This document shows, one piece after another, positions 30,841-41,624 of a stretch of 64,000 bases of DNA. The notes beneath the pieces were generated by a model that was given only the letters and a program-made list of their open reading frames with translations, made no database searches and had not been told where the DNA came from. The translations under genes and the position numbers were made by a program. The stretch comes from Oidiodendron maius Zn. Taxonomy: Eukaryota > Ascomycota > Leotiomycetes > Myxotrichaceae. How positions within the stretch are numbered: the first letter of the stretch is position 1; each line of letters starts with the position of its first letter. The DNA is taken from positions 248,001 to 312,000 of the forward strand of contig KN832876.1 in assembly GCA_000827325.1 (NCBI GenBank). The letters are read 5' to 3'.

Positions 30841-32228
30841 TCACTTCGCCACCGCAGCACTCAGCACCTGTGTGCGGAAGAAGCCGCCTTTTGTCCTCTC
30901 AATCACCTGCTGATAGACGCTGCTCGGCGGGTGGTTCATCACAACCGTACCCTCCTTGTAGTCAATCTTCGCATCAACTTTGGTATCTCTGATCAAGTTG
31001 ACTATCCACTTCTCACCCTCATCCTGATTCAGGCCCAATCTAGCGCTCAGGTCCTTGATGTCGATCCGCTGATGGATCTTGCAGTACGTCTCTGAGATCA
31101 AGTGCCTTGCAGCCTCGACGAAGGACTCTGCTGCTGCGACGAGGAAAAAATCAGACCGCAGCACTTCTTCGGCCTCAGACAACTTCTTCTGTGCCTCTTC
31201 AAAATCAAAATCAAGGTATAGGGCCTTGATAAAATCGGTTATAGGGTCCGTGTACTCGTAAGCCTCCTGCTTGACGATGCGGATAATATCCTTGAGTTGC
31301 TTCTGGTATTGACCAGTGTTGCGTGTTCGGTTGCGGTTCGTAATAACTGCAGCAGTAAGATAGCGGAGAATCCAGGGGCATGCGGTCTGGATGGTATTGA
31401 TAAATGGGGCTGAGAAAAAGAGCTCGCAGATAGTGTCGCGGGCGGGTTCGTAGTTGAAGAAGGGGAAGAGAGCCCAGTGAATGAGCCATGTACGGTGGGT
31501 AAGCTGTGCGAGAGGGTTGTTAAAAAGCTTCGTATCGATGGATTCCTTGACCTTTTGCACCTCCTCCATGGCAGACTCCCAGTTTGTGGTCAGAATCTCG
31601 GAGGCTAGCTTGCCCCACGTCGCAGCTGAGACTTTGTCGTTGTCCGTGGACAGGACTCGGAATTGATAGAGAAGTTCGGCAGCAGCTTGGTAGTTGCCAC
31701 AGCTATATTGAAAGTTGCCAAAGTCGTAGAGGACGTTTACCATCTCGATAGTAACCTACGCACATGTCAGCATGGCCTGTAATAGTTAAAAGAATCTCCT
31801 GAACGCACATCATGGTCCTTCTTGAGGTATTCCAAGTTAGCCACCTTATCACTCCGCAAGCTGGTAACGACATCTTCTCTGCCAAGCAAGTCCGTGATCT
31901 TTTCGCTCTCCTGACCAAATAACTCCAGGCGATCCAAAACTTCCTGCCTCTTGGTCGCAAACTCCTTAGGGGCCTCATCCACGCCGTTCATCTCACAATA
32001 TAGAGTGGCCACATAGTCTGTCATATTTGTCTTCTTCAGTAGCTCATATTTGGCCTTGGTGATGGCCTGGGTCGGCTCGTCCTCCTGATCGGCCACGAAC
32101 TGTAGCAGTGGGAAGATTAAATGGCGATCTAGATGCGTGACGAGCCTGGGGAGGAGATCATATTCCTTTGCAACCTCTTCAGGAGACTTGGCTGCTCCGT
32201 TTCCGGTGGTGGATGCCTTGTCGGCCAT
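30841..32228 (-). CDS. int6: Eukaryotic initiation factor 3 subunit E (INT6)
   Basis: A subunit of cytoplasmic eIF3 that helps recruit mRNA to the 40S subunit. Exons 32228-31809 and 31755-30841 (53-nt intron, phase 0) encode 444 residues. The N-terminal eIF3e domain shows [21 protein letters not shown] helical core follows ([41 protein letters not shown]). The C-terminal PCI domain ends with the winged-helix part ([20 protein letters not shown], then a strand with [13 protein letters not shown]). Full length with no lesion. It is divergent from the mL49 gene across 245 bp. Confidence 0.96.
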
Positions 32229-32473
32229 GGTTGCGACGAGGAGTAGTGGTAGTGGTAATCTTCGATGTGGGGGTTTTAAACTCTTTATATTTTGTGCGCT
32301 CCGTCAAGTTGCGGTACGCGGCTCGCGCCAATGAGAGTGTCCGGCGCTAACTTTCCTTTAGCGGGCTCGATTCTCGATTTCTGATTGCCAACGAACCACG
32401 AACGGACTGACAGTATATACTTCGCGCCCAGTTTCCGCAAGGCGTGCACAGGGCCCACTCCTAACTGCCCTCT

Positions 32474-32908
32474 ATGTCAATGCCATTTCTCCGGCCGCTG
32501 GGTCTTCCCAGGCCATCCACAGTCACTCGTTTTCTCGGAATTGCCAGAGCGTCCACATCGATCACCTCTTCGGCAACGTCAACTTCCTCGACACCAGCAG
32601 CTGCTAAACCGTACCGAGTAGAACGGACAGGGACGAACAACCTGCCTGTATATCTTCTATCTAAGCGGGGAGGGAATCTGAAACAGACGAGGGTTCGACG
32701 CATTGAGGGAAACATAGGTGTGCTGAGAGCAGAGCTGCAGGAGGTACTGGGTCTTGACGAGAGTCAAGTTACCATCAATCAATTGACACAGCATATAATC
32801 ATTAAGGTAGGTTTGGAAGCTAGAGTTCCAATAAACTATATCTAACGCTATGCACAGGGTCACAGGAAGGCAGAGGTTATGAAGTTTTTGCAGGATAACA
32901 AGTTCTAG
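32474..32908 (+). CDS. img2: Mitochondrial ribosomal protein mL49 (IMG2)
   Basis: A large-subunit protein of the mitochondrial ribosome. Exons 32474-32806 and 32858-32908 (51-nt intron, phase 0) give 127 residues; the second exon adds only 16 residues (GHRKAEVMKFLQDNKF). An Arg/Ser/Thr-rich presequence without acidic residues (about 1-45) precedes the conserved domain (PYRVERTGTNNLPVYLLSKRGGN, TRVRRIEGNIGVLRAEL, and the strand QLTQHIIIKGH). Length and end fit the Img2 family. Shares a 245-bp divergent promoter with eIF3e. Confidence 0.93.
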
Positions 32909-33213
32909 TCCAGCAGCGAGACAGGGCAAGGAGGGAGTGGTATTGGGAAACAGTGTCTCTTACTTTTCAAAGCAGTATCCTGCAGTGGTATATACGCAGG
33001 GCTCATGCCTATATGTACAACATCATGAAGCGCCTCATCCAATAGGCCAGTCCATCAATCTGTACAACAATCAAAACACTATCATTCTCATGAACCATAG
33101 CAAAGACCAAGGTCACGCTAGGTAAATAAGATCAAACTTCAAACGCCAACTCCACACGCTGCTGAAGGACCCTTGATGCGTCTATGGAATTTAGTACAGT
33201 AAACAAAGAGCGC
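32909..33213. other. Short intergenic region
   Basis: 3' flanks of the mL49 gene and the SWI1 gene. Nothing recognised. Confidence 0.6.
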
Positions 33214-36200
33214 CTAGCTATCCAACCCTGCGTATGAACACAATTGTTTTAAGACACTTTGCAACCGAGGCTGCTTAATTTCTAGGACTCCCAGCAAGCT
33301 CTCCTTCCCAGGAATCCCAGACAAAGGTATAGTAGAGTCCGGGTCTTCTGGATCCTTGCACTTCTCTGCAAGACGTCGCAGAACTGCAATACCGCCGATG
33401 GTAATGTGAAACAGGGCTTCATCTTCGATGCCCTTTGCAGCAGTGGGTACTCTCTGATGAGGCGCTGCAGGTGACGTGTCGTGGCACAGGGCAAGTATTA
33501 ATCGGGAGAGGTTCTTTGCGAACGCGTCCTCCGATGTCAGCCAAGATTTTGTGACGCCGGTTTCGAAGCCGGGTGCTAAGTTTGAGAGTATCTCGGCCGC
33601 CAACATCCCTTGCATCAAGAAGGGCTTTCGGGCTTCCACTACTGACATGAGACTCCCTCGTTTGCTGTCTTGCTTATCGTCTGGAATGGCTGAAATCGCG
33701 AGGGCGAATGTCCTGGTAAGAAGGTCAAAAGGTGGGGTGGACGCAACATCAGAGGCGAAGATAGTCTTATAGTGCGTTCGATTAGGCTCATCTCGGGCAA
33801 GAAGCTTCGCGAGGCTGTCCACTGCCGGGGGGAGGTAACGATGGATTGCGGGGTCATATGAGGAGAACACCACACGTTCTGAACCGGACAAATTTGGTGG
33901 GGGACACGGTGCGAAGGCTAGGAGGAAGTGGAGTAGACAAATAGCTTGCTCACGACCAGGAACTTCAATTTGTTGTGCAAGGTTTGAAAGGAATATTATA
34001 ACGTCCTTCATGAAGTCCAGCGTATTCTGGTGCGTCCGGAGAAGCATGTTGCGGGTGCCAAGGTACCTAATAACGACACAGAGGAACTTGATGACCAGTT
34101 CATCTGCAAGCTGGTGGTGATTCGACTCGTAGAAAGATAGGTTGCGCATGATAGTGCTGATACATATCAGTCTGTCGACAGCGCGGTCCAGGTTGTATTC
34201 CAGCGAGCCAAAGGCAGGAACGTCTTGCAAAGCATATTCTTCCAATCGACAGCCCCGTACAACATCTTCGTACGAGTTGACGAGCATGACGTCAGAAACT
34301 TCTGCTGCATTTTCAGCCAGAAGTTCAACTTGTACTTCCGCGCAATCAACAAGTGTCTCCACCAGATCTTCGCACACCTGAAGATCCAGCTGGAGTCGGG
34401 ACTCCACTGATAGCGACACGAGAGTATCCAAGGCCAATCGTACTTCAGCGTGAATGCCAGACTGTAGACTCATCGTCAACGCGTGAATGTCAATGCTGCC
34501 CAGGTCTGTGACTGCTGGGACGTCTGGTCTGAATTGAATGAGCGCATTACCAAGCCTTTGTAATGAGTCGAGTTCAACGCCACCAAAGGTATCCAAAACT
34601 CGCACCTTAGGGTCCAACTCCGCTGGTAAGTTGAATTCTTGGGGAGCCGGAGGCGCTCCTGGCCGTGCCGTCGCGTCTACCTGCGGCGAAGGCAAAGATA
34701 AACTGCCAGGTTTCGTGGTGGTGATGGGAGAGGGGACGGGGAAGGCGCCATTTTGCGGTGAAGTAGAGTCAATACCCCTAGAAAGGCTGTTCCGCGCATG
34801 GCCTTGTGGTCCCATGGGATGCTGGGGTTGTGCCTGCGGTGGCTGTGGCGTCGAAAAGCCATTTATCGAAGGTTGCTGAGGGTGACCCATTGGGCCTACT
34901 TGCTTCCCAGGCGTACTTTGTCCATGATGCTGCTGCATCTGCTGTTGGGCTATCAACTGTTGCTGTTGTTGCAGGAACTGCTGCGATTGCTGCATCGCGC
35001 CTTGTGGGGTCATATGCTTGTTAGGTGTCATTTGTGCACCAGATGCTGGAACATTTCCAGCGAGGCCTTGCTGTTGCATAAGCTTCTGCCGCTGCGCCAT
35101 CTGGTTACGTTGCCAGGCGTCTTCGAACATCAGCAGGTTCCTCTCATAATGGCTTCTCAGCTGCTGAGGAGCGCCTTGATTCTGCATCGGATTGAAATGA
35201 AGCGCCTGTGCTACTTGGGGCCAGAAGTTCTGTTGCGTAACCTTCTTGTAGCCGCCAAACTTTAAGACCGCCATATACAACGTTATCAAAAGTATCGGCC
35301 TATCTCCGACTATTGGGTTTACATCCAGTGGGAGGTTCTTCGACTGCATAAAGAGCGATAGGCTCTTCATAAACTGTTCTGGGTTCGGTGGTCCAGTTGG
35401 TCCAGGTTGCTGTGCGCGCATCCCCGCGAATTGGCCATTAGCTGCTTGCATCTGAGCCTTGATCATGGGGTTGACATTTGGCGGCATATTCTGACGCTGA
35501 GCCGCCATCAAACCCTGTTGCTGGAGTTGTTGTTGATATCGCATCTGGTACATGAGCTTAGCTTGCTGTTCGTTGGGTCGCTGTTGTCCCGGGGTTTGTT
35601 GTTGAGCTTGCTGGGGATACATCTGAGATGGCTGCATGTGAGGTTGCTGCATCTGGGAAGTGGACATTTGATTTTGAGGAGGGGCGGAAGTTCGCCCAGG
35701 CGGTGGAGTGAAGTTTTGGTTGAAGCCCTGCGGAAACCCTATGCCCTGCGCATATGGGTTGTTCTGCGGTGTGTCGACTCTGCTGCTATGCTCTGATTGA
35801 GAAGGCGAGGGCTGCGGCGCAAACTGCTGGCCACCAGGGGAAAATGGGTGCGGTGAGGCCGTTGAGACACGTTGAGGCACGCCTCCCTGGCGCATCTGGC
35901 CCCCCATTATGGGTGATGGACTGGCATTGCCCGAGCCATTCTGTAGGTGGGAATATGGGTTCTGCTGTGGTGCATGTTGCGGGGGGATGGCATTCGGCTG
36001 AAATCCAGAAAAGGGCGCCTGTTGTGGGGTCTGGGAGCGTGAGTTGGGTAGCATACCGGGCGCCTGATGTGGCGATGTGCCCATGCTATCTTCTCGGGGT
36101 CGTGGTCTCTTTGAAGGGATTACAGAGTTGGTCTGATAGACCGGGTTGAAGGACGGCGATCCATTGCGCATAGCGCCATTCTGCATCCGCTGTTGCAGTT

Positions 36201-36348
36201 GCTGATTCTGAAATTGGGCTGGGTCGAAGGAGTTCGAGTTGCCCAAGAAGACGGAGGGGTCGAGCATGCCTCCGCCGGCATTGGGATCGAGGTGGTTGAA
36301 GCCAGCGCCATTATGGCTTTGGACGGCGGCATCGTTCATCCAGCTCAT
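33214..36348 (-). CDS. swi1: SWI/SNF subunit SWI1, ARID domain
   Basis: A subunit of the nuclear SWI/SNF chromatin-remodelling complex. A single long frame of 1044 residues. The first third is Gln/Pro/Asn/Ser-rich and disordered (SWI1-like activation region). The ARID domain lies at about 322-415 (EQFMKSLSLFMQSKNLPLD, the turn VLKFGGYKKVTQQNFW and RSHYERNLLMFEDAW). A second Gln-rich linker follows. From about residue 600 to the end is an armadillo-like helical C-terminal domain typical of Swi1/BAF250 (LDTLVSLSVESRLQLDL, LDRAVDRLICISTIMRNLSF). The ATG at 36348 sits two bases after a CAG acceptor-like site, so a 5'-leader intron is possible. Good confidence in the family. Confidence 0.9.
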   Translation of the reverse strand: MSWMNDAAVQSHNGAGFNHLDPNAGGGMLDPSVFLGNSNSFDPAQFQNQQLQQRMQNGAMRNGSPSFNPVYQTNSVIPSKRPRPREDSMGTSPHQAPGMLPNSRSQTPQQAPFSGFQPNAIPPQHAPQQNPYSHLQNGSGNASPSPIMGGQMRQGGVPQRVSTASPHPFSPGGQQFAPQPSPSQSEHSSRVDTPQNNPYAQGIGFPQGFNQNFTPPPGRTSAPPQNQMSTSQMQQPHMQPSQMYPQQAQQQTPGQQRPNEQQAKLMYQMRYQQQLQQQGLMAAQRQNMPPNVNPMIKAQMQAANGQFAGMRAQQPGPTGPPNPEQFMKSLSLFMQSKNLPLDVNPIVGDRPILLITLYMAVLKFGGYKKVTQQNFWPQVAQALHFNPMQNQGAPQQLRSHYERNLLMFEDAWQRNQMAQRQKLMQQQGLAGNVPASGAQMTPNKHMTPQGAMQQSQQFLQQQQQLIAQQQMQQHHGQSTPGKQVGPMGHPQQPSINGFSTPQPPQAQPQHPMGPQGHARNSLSRGIDSTSPQNGAFPVPSPITTTKPGSLSLPSPQVDATARPGAPPAPQEFNLPAELDPKVRVLDTFGGVELDSLQRLGNALIQFRPDVPAVTDLGSIDIHALTMSLQSGIHAEVRLALDTLVSLSVESRLQLDLQVCEDLVETLVDCAEVQVELLAENAAEVSDVMLVNSYEDVVRGCRLEEYALQDVPAFGSLEYNLDRAVDRLICISTIMRNLSFYESNHHQLADELVIKFLCVVIRYLGTRNMLLRTHQNTLDFMKDVIIFLSNLAQQIEVPGREQAICLLHFLLAFAPCPPPNLSGSERVVFSSYDPAIHRYLPPAVDSLAKLLARDEPNRTHYKTIFASDVASTPPFDLLTRTFALAISAIPDDKQDSKRGSLMSVVEARKPFLMQGMLAAEILSNLAPGFETGVTKSWLTSEDAFAKNLSRLILALCHDTSPAAPHQRVPTAAKGIEDEALFHITIGGIAVLRRLAEKCKDPEDPDSTIPLSGIPGKESLLGVLEIKQPRLQSVLKQLCSYAGLDS

Positions 36349-38992
36349 GTCTGTGGGAAGCCCATCTGCAGCCGCAGCACAACGTCAGCAATCTGGTACG
36401 GGAAGGAGGCCCTCCAAGGAAGGACTCGAGGGTCACGGCGAGATGGCCGAGCGCGGTAGGGGCCAGTCGCGATGGAGTTGGCGACGCGGTCGATGAACGA
36501 AGGCACCCAGGGGTAGCCAATGTTCATCAACGACTGCGGCTCGCGACGACGACTGGTCATCAACACGAGCGACAGGCATCGACAAGACGTCACGAGACGT
36601 CGACAGAGGCCGGATAGAGGCAGTAAGTGGAAGAGGGTCTTACCTAAAACGCGGTCGTCTGTGGTGTTGTCGCTCGCTGTGGTGTTGATTTCCCGGGACT
36701 CGTCGCTTCTTGATAAAATACTAGTCCCAAAAGGGCAACGGGCGGTAATTACCTTACCTAAGGCAATTAGAGTGGGAAAAGGGCCGTATTATCGTAACTA
36801 TCGCTGTATCTAGGGCAGAAATGAAGGTCAGCCAAGCGCCCGTCCTGTCAATTTACGCTCTGTCCACCCAGAGCACTGGATCTTGGGGGACGCGGGATTC
36901 TTCTCCGGCCAGGTTCCAAGGTTGGGCCGCCTCGGCAGATCACGTGCACTCGCCGCGGCAGCCTGGCAGAAGTGGGAGTAGGAGCAGACAGAAGGGCCAG
37001 CGCACCGCAGGAAATGCAGCGCAGGGCCAGATCGCCACGTGGGACAGCAGGAGATGCGCCTACCTCAGACTCGATGGCAGGGTCCAGCGAACGACGCACC
37101 GGGAGGGCACGATAAGGTTTTACCCTGTGCCTGTGGAGACGGTGGTAGGAACCAGGTTGCCTGTCGCTCAAAGGGGGACCGTCCTGTCGCACACAATACA
37201 GGCACCCGCGACAGCCAGACTGGTGGCGAGAGGAGTGCGAGGGCTTGGGGGCTCGTCAGATGAACCGTCGTCAGTCGTGGGCGCTTAGTGGGGACTGTTC
37301 GGAGTCTGGAGGAATAAGCAAGGAAGCCACCCAGCAGGAGCAGACAGCACAGCGTAAGTTGAGCTCAGGTCCGTGATGAGGGGGCGTTTAGGTTGGTACA
37401 GTGAGTAGGCTCGGTCTGGTATGCGTGGCAAGGTATCTTCGACTTAGACCGGACGGCGGGAAAAGGGCTCCTTGCGACGTGTGGGAAGTGAGAACCTGAT
37501 GAAGAGGACTCGGTTATACCGTAGCACCGGGTAAACGACCCAATAGGAACCTGCATGCCATGCCAGCGGAACGGGGACCCAGGCGGGCTGTGAAGGAACA
37601 GGAACATCTCGCTCCATCTCGGTCGGTGTTGGCCTGCGCGAGGAGTTGCTGAGGCGTGCAAGGGAAGTTATAGAGCATTGCCGGGCATCAGGCCCAGGCG
37701 GGCGAGCTGGAGATTGTCTGCATCGGTGTGCGATGCGGAACCCGACTATGCGGTAGGTAGTATGATCGACCGCCCGTGTATGTATCTCAGCCAGCGGACA
37801 GGCGTAGTGGCGTGGAGAGTAAGTCGCACATCTTCATATCCTTTCCCAAGGGTCCGCCCGCTGGTGAGTGGCAGTCGATCGGAAACTCTATCTCGAGGAT
37901 GGAGAACGTTCGAGGGCGATAATACTCGCAATCCAGTGGCGACTGCACAGAAGGGGCCACTGGCGAGCAAGGAAACACGACGATGTGGAAGGAGAAGGGA
38001 AGGGGAAGGGGAAGAGAAGAAGAGAAGGAGAGAGGAGAGAAGGGCTGGACATGATAAGGCCCCTAGAGATACCATCAATCAAATCAAATGAAGAACCGGC
38101 CAAGATACAAATCGGCAGGGCCACCACATTAATCACTCGCCCGGTGCCTCCACCGACCTTAGGACTCGTCCGTGGTGTTTTTTAACGTCATCAATCAGGT
38201 ACCAGCTATGATTTACCCCATTCCCACGGCGATCCGAGTCAGGTTAGCAGCCCTGGTGCTACGTCTCATCTTATGAATATTGGACATCCTCCCAATGCTC
38301 CCTCTCACGGACGAGCAGATTGCGGCATCCCTGTGTTCCACCCGGACAGCTTATTATTGAGCTCTCGTATTTGCTTCGAAGGGGAGCGCCACGCCACCCT
38401 ACAAGAGACGATTGTTCTCTATTTCGCACTGTGCCAGAAGCCTAGACAGCGCGGCAAGGCCGGCCTAACTCGGGAGAAGGCACCAAACGTCTCAACGGGT
38501 CTCGCGCTGTACCCCGTATGACAGTCTCCTTGTGAGGTGAGTGGATGCTGTCTAGCAAGGGTGAGCGGAGACGCAATGCAACGAGACGGCGCCCAATCCT
38601 CTACCCTGCATCCGCAACTTCGGGGCATGGGATGACACGGATCTCTGCAAATGAGAGAATTGGAAATGTGGATAAACCGAAAAGTAAAGAATCGTCTTCT
38701 CAGCATAGCCTGTAAATAGTGGGACTCCCAGTCATCCAGCTGGTGCTGTTGTTTTCTCCATAGCTTGAGCCGATTATCCTTAATGCCGTCCCGAGAGCCC
38801 GACAGTATGGCAATGCTACGTCACGTGATACCCTGACCCCTCGTGGCAGCCCCGACTACCTGCTTCACGACACCATTGTTGTCAGCCTACAGCTTGTTGT
38901 TACGAAGCAGAACGAACGCGTATACTCAAGGTAGAGGCCATACCTCCTTGTTACGTGAAACACACGCGTTCTACAACAGTGCGATCCTCACC
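36349..38992. other. 2.6-kb divergent regulatory region, SWI1 / THYN1-like
   Basis: No gene supported. Short ORFs here lack family resemblance. Notable sequences are a palindrome GGTAATTACC at 36744-36753 followed by another TTACC, and purine-rich runs near 37990-38045 (agggg/gaagg repeats). The region likely holds leaders and promoters of both divergent genes. Confidence 0.5.
36744..36758. promoter_or_regulatory. Palindrome GGTAATTACC plus TTACC
   Basis: A perfect 10-bp palindrome followed directly by another TTACC, about 400 bp upstream of the SWI1 start. The same half-site (TTACC/GGTAA) occurs in inverted pairs upstream of AUR1. Possible factor-binding site; no function shown. Confidence 0.3.
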
Positions 38993-40022
38993 ATGGCCAA
39001 ACGGAAGGCCAAAGACGACCTGGGAGATGAAGGCTCCACTGGTCGAGCGCGGCGCTCGAGTCGCCGAGTATCGACCGTGGCTAAAACCAATGGCAAAGAA
39101 GAGGAGCCCATTGAAGAGGCAAGTGCCATTTATACATTTTGGACGCAGACTCCCAATCTCAACTGTGCACAGCACGTAATGTCTGTCACGTAGATCGTGC
39201 ATCACAAGGCTCTAATCGTGGAGTTTATTACCCCTTAATTCGTTTAGACAGGTCTCTGATGCTGCAAAATATAGGGACCGAAAAAGAGCGCAAAGAAGGC
39301 GACATCCACAGCCTCAAAGCCTCCAGCATCCAATGACACCTCGTCCGCCCGCCAGTATTGGCTAATGAAGGCCGAGCCGGAAAGTCGCCTTGAGAATGGC
39401 CACGACATAAAGTTCTCGATTGACGATCTTGCAGCAAAGACGGAGCCAGAGCCTTGGGATGGTAAAACTCTTCCCTGTCCGTAACAATAATAACAGCTGA
39501 CACCTTGTGCCAGGTATCCGGGCGTATCCAGGTAGATATGAGCCTAATGTTCATCAAAAGAACCAATGTTAACCACACCAGCACGAAACAATCTACGAGC
39601 AATGAAGAAAGGCGATCTTAGCTTCTTCTATCACTCAAGTTGCAAGGTTCCTGCCATCGTAGGAATCATGGAAATTGTCCAAGAAAATAGCCCAGACTGT
39701 AACAACCCTGTAGCGTGCCGATAATGCTTCGCTAACACCGCAATCAGTTTCCGCACACGACCCTTCAGCACCATATTTTGACCCCTCCTCCTCCCCAGAC
39801 AATCCCAAGTGGTCTCTGGTGCATGTGTCCTTTCGACAGAAGCTTGAGACGCCTATTACTTTGAAAGACCTCCGGGAATTTCAGGCGGAGAAGGACAGCC
39901 CTTTGGCGAACATGCAGATGCTAAAGCTTACGCGTCTAAGCGTGAGCAGGGTCAGTCCGGAGGAGTGGGAGTTTCTTATTTCTGTAATGAAGAAGAATGG
40001 CGATGAGGTTCTGCTCTCATAG
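38993..40022 (+). CDS. THYN1-like EVE-domain protein
   Basis: EVE domains (PUA-like fold) occur in THYN1 and in proteins linked to recognition of modified DNA bases. Five exons, 38993-39118, 39275-39461, 39514-39531 (only 18 nt), 39582-39698 and 39748-40022, give 240 residues. Intron 1 uses a GC donor (GAG|GCAAGT at 39119) and ends at ATAG (39274). The N-terminus (1-69) is Lys/Arg/Ser-rich and probably nuclear. The EVE domain starts at YWLMKAEPES (70-79). It continues through FSIDDLAAKTEPEPWDGIRAYPARNN, GDLSFFYHSSCKVPAIVGIMEIV and KWSLVHVSFRQKLETPITLKDLR and ends with VSRVSPEEWEFLISVM. All core motifs are present. A nuclear reader role is inferred from the family. Confidence 0.9.
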
Positions 40023-41624
40023 TGCGTTATATTGTATTATATAGATTTCTCATATAGTCCCTTCCACGGGCCATCGTTTCCCGCTCTCGGAGTGAGATAC
40101 TTTATGATCATACCCGTAACTGGATAGCCTCTTGTGGTTTCTTTTATATAGATTCAAACCGGTTATTTACATATCTTCCAATTGCCTTAGTCAAGTTTTG
40201 AGGAATGTAGATCCTCTAATACAATAATTTACTACTCCGAATCCCCTTTTTTTTTCATGCCACTCCCTATGTGTAGCGTTATACTGTACCCAGATATAGT
40301 CGATAATCTCCTGGTCTTCATACTCGTCACCCAATGTAGTGAATTATGCGGTAGGCATCCAGGACAGCACCTTACTCACCAAACCTTGACGTACATACCT
40401 AGAGAGCCATTTCGATATGTTCGCTTAGATCACGTGTCAACCCCTTTCCATCTGCAATTGGTATTCGATCAGAATTCACTTGGTCACGCACCAAAAAGTA
40501 TTCGCTGGGGCAGGTATTGATAATGCATATCCTTAGATTCAGCGAGAACTCGGTCAGAAATCATCTGCTTTCGTCTAATCATCTGGTGCAACGGAAAACC
40601 TTGGGTTACTCAGATCATCCAGATCTTGTAGTGTCCACATTACCTAGAAGTCGTTTTACCTCTCCATAGTCTCTCAGAGCCCAATGGTAATTTTTGCACG
40701 ACAAGCAATCTAAAGCTCATAAGATCTTCCGCTGTGCAGAATCTTCACTCCTGGCCACTGCCACAAGAGCAGCATCAGAATACTGCCATTAAAGATTATT
40801 CCCCCCTTTTCCTTATCCGCAGAGTTAATATAAAAACCAAACATATAATACGCCGTAGTTCAGAAGGTCACGCATTGGCGTAGTATTTTCCATATTTCCT
40901 GACGAAACTTGCCCGGTGATCCAAATGGGCTCAATCTTCGGGAAGAAGAGGCGGGCGGAGGAAGAGTTGGGGGGGGGGGGGGTGGCGGTCGAACAAAGAA
41001 GCAGACACCCAATTAATAGTCTAAAGCAACACCCGAACCCTTAATAGCAAATTTAAGCGGCACTGGTATGGTATTACAATATAGATTGGCCACCCGCATC
41101 GCAATATGATATCCAAAACGTGATCTCGGTCACCTACGAAGCCTCTCATTGCTCTCTCTCAGAAAATTCTCGCTCCAAAAATTCAGCTAAACAGATGGCC
41201 ATACAATGGCTCCAAGCTTTCTCATCTCCCTTCCATCACTCTACACAAAATCGACCACAACGCTTTGCAGATAAGAAAACAAATGAGAAAGACCACAAAC
41301 GTTCGTAAATCCGCCATGCATTAAAGCAGTCAGTCATATTCCAAAACAAAAGAAAAGGGGAACGAATTGCAACGCCCGCCACGCCCGATCCAATCAAACT
41401 CGTCATACACAAAACGCCCATCATCCTATACCACGTTGGCAAAGTTGTTGCAAGGGAGAAAAGAACTCCACTATCGTGCCCCACTCTCCAACCGCTCGTT
41501 TTGCCTGTTCGTGACTAGTAAACAATCCAGCACTATCCTACATTTTGCAGCCCGATAGTCGAGACACGCGTCCATGTCCAGGCTGATCTGACTGTAACTA
41601 AATTAAGCTTCCCGAAAAGTAGTT
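40023..41624. other. 1.6-kb intergenic between convergent genes
   Basis: 3' flanks of the THYN1-like gene and the RasGAP gene. It contains a run of 14 G at 40969-40982 in a purine-rich context and otherwise nothing recognised; small ORFs are unsupported. Confidence 0.55.
40969..40982 (+). repeat. G14 homopolymer
   Basis: Fourteen consecutive G residues, preceded by a GGCGGGCGGAGG-like stretch, so a G-quadruplex is possible. Also a likely spot for sequencing or assembly length error. Confidence 0.8.

Noticed and set aside
36349-38992. Several ORFs of 80-155 codons between SWI1 and the THYN1-like gene
   Set aside because: Mutually overlapping on both strands, Arg/Gly/Ser-rich, without family resemblance or plausible splice structure.
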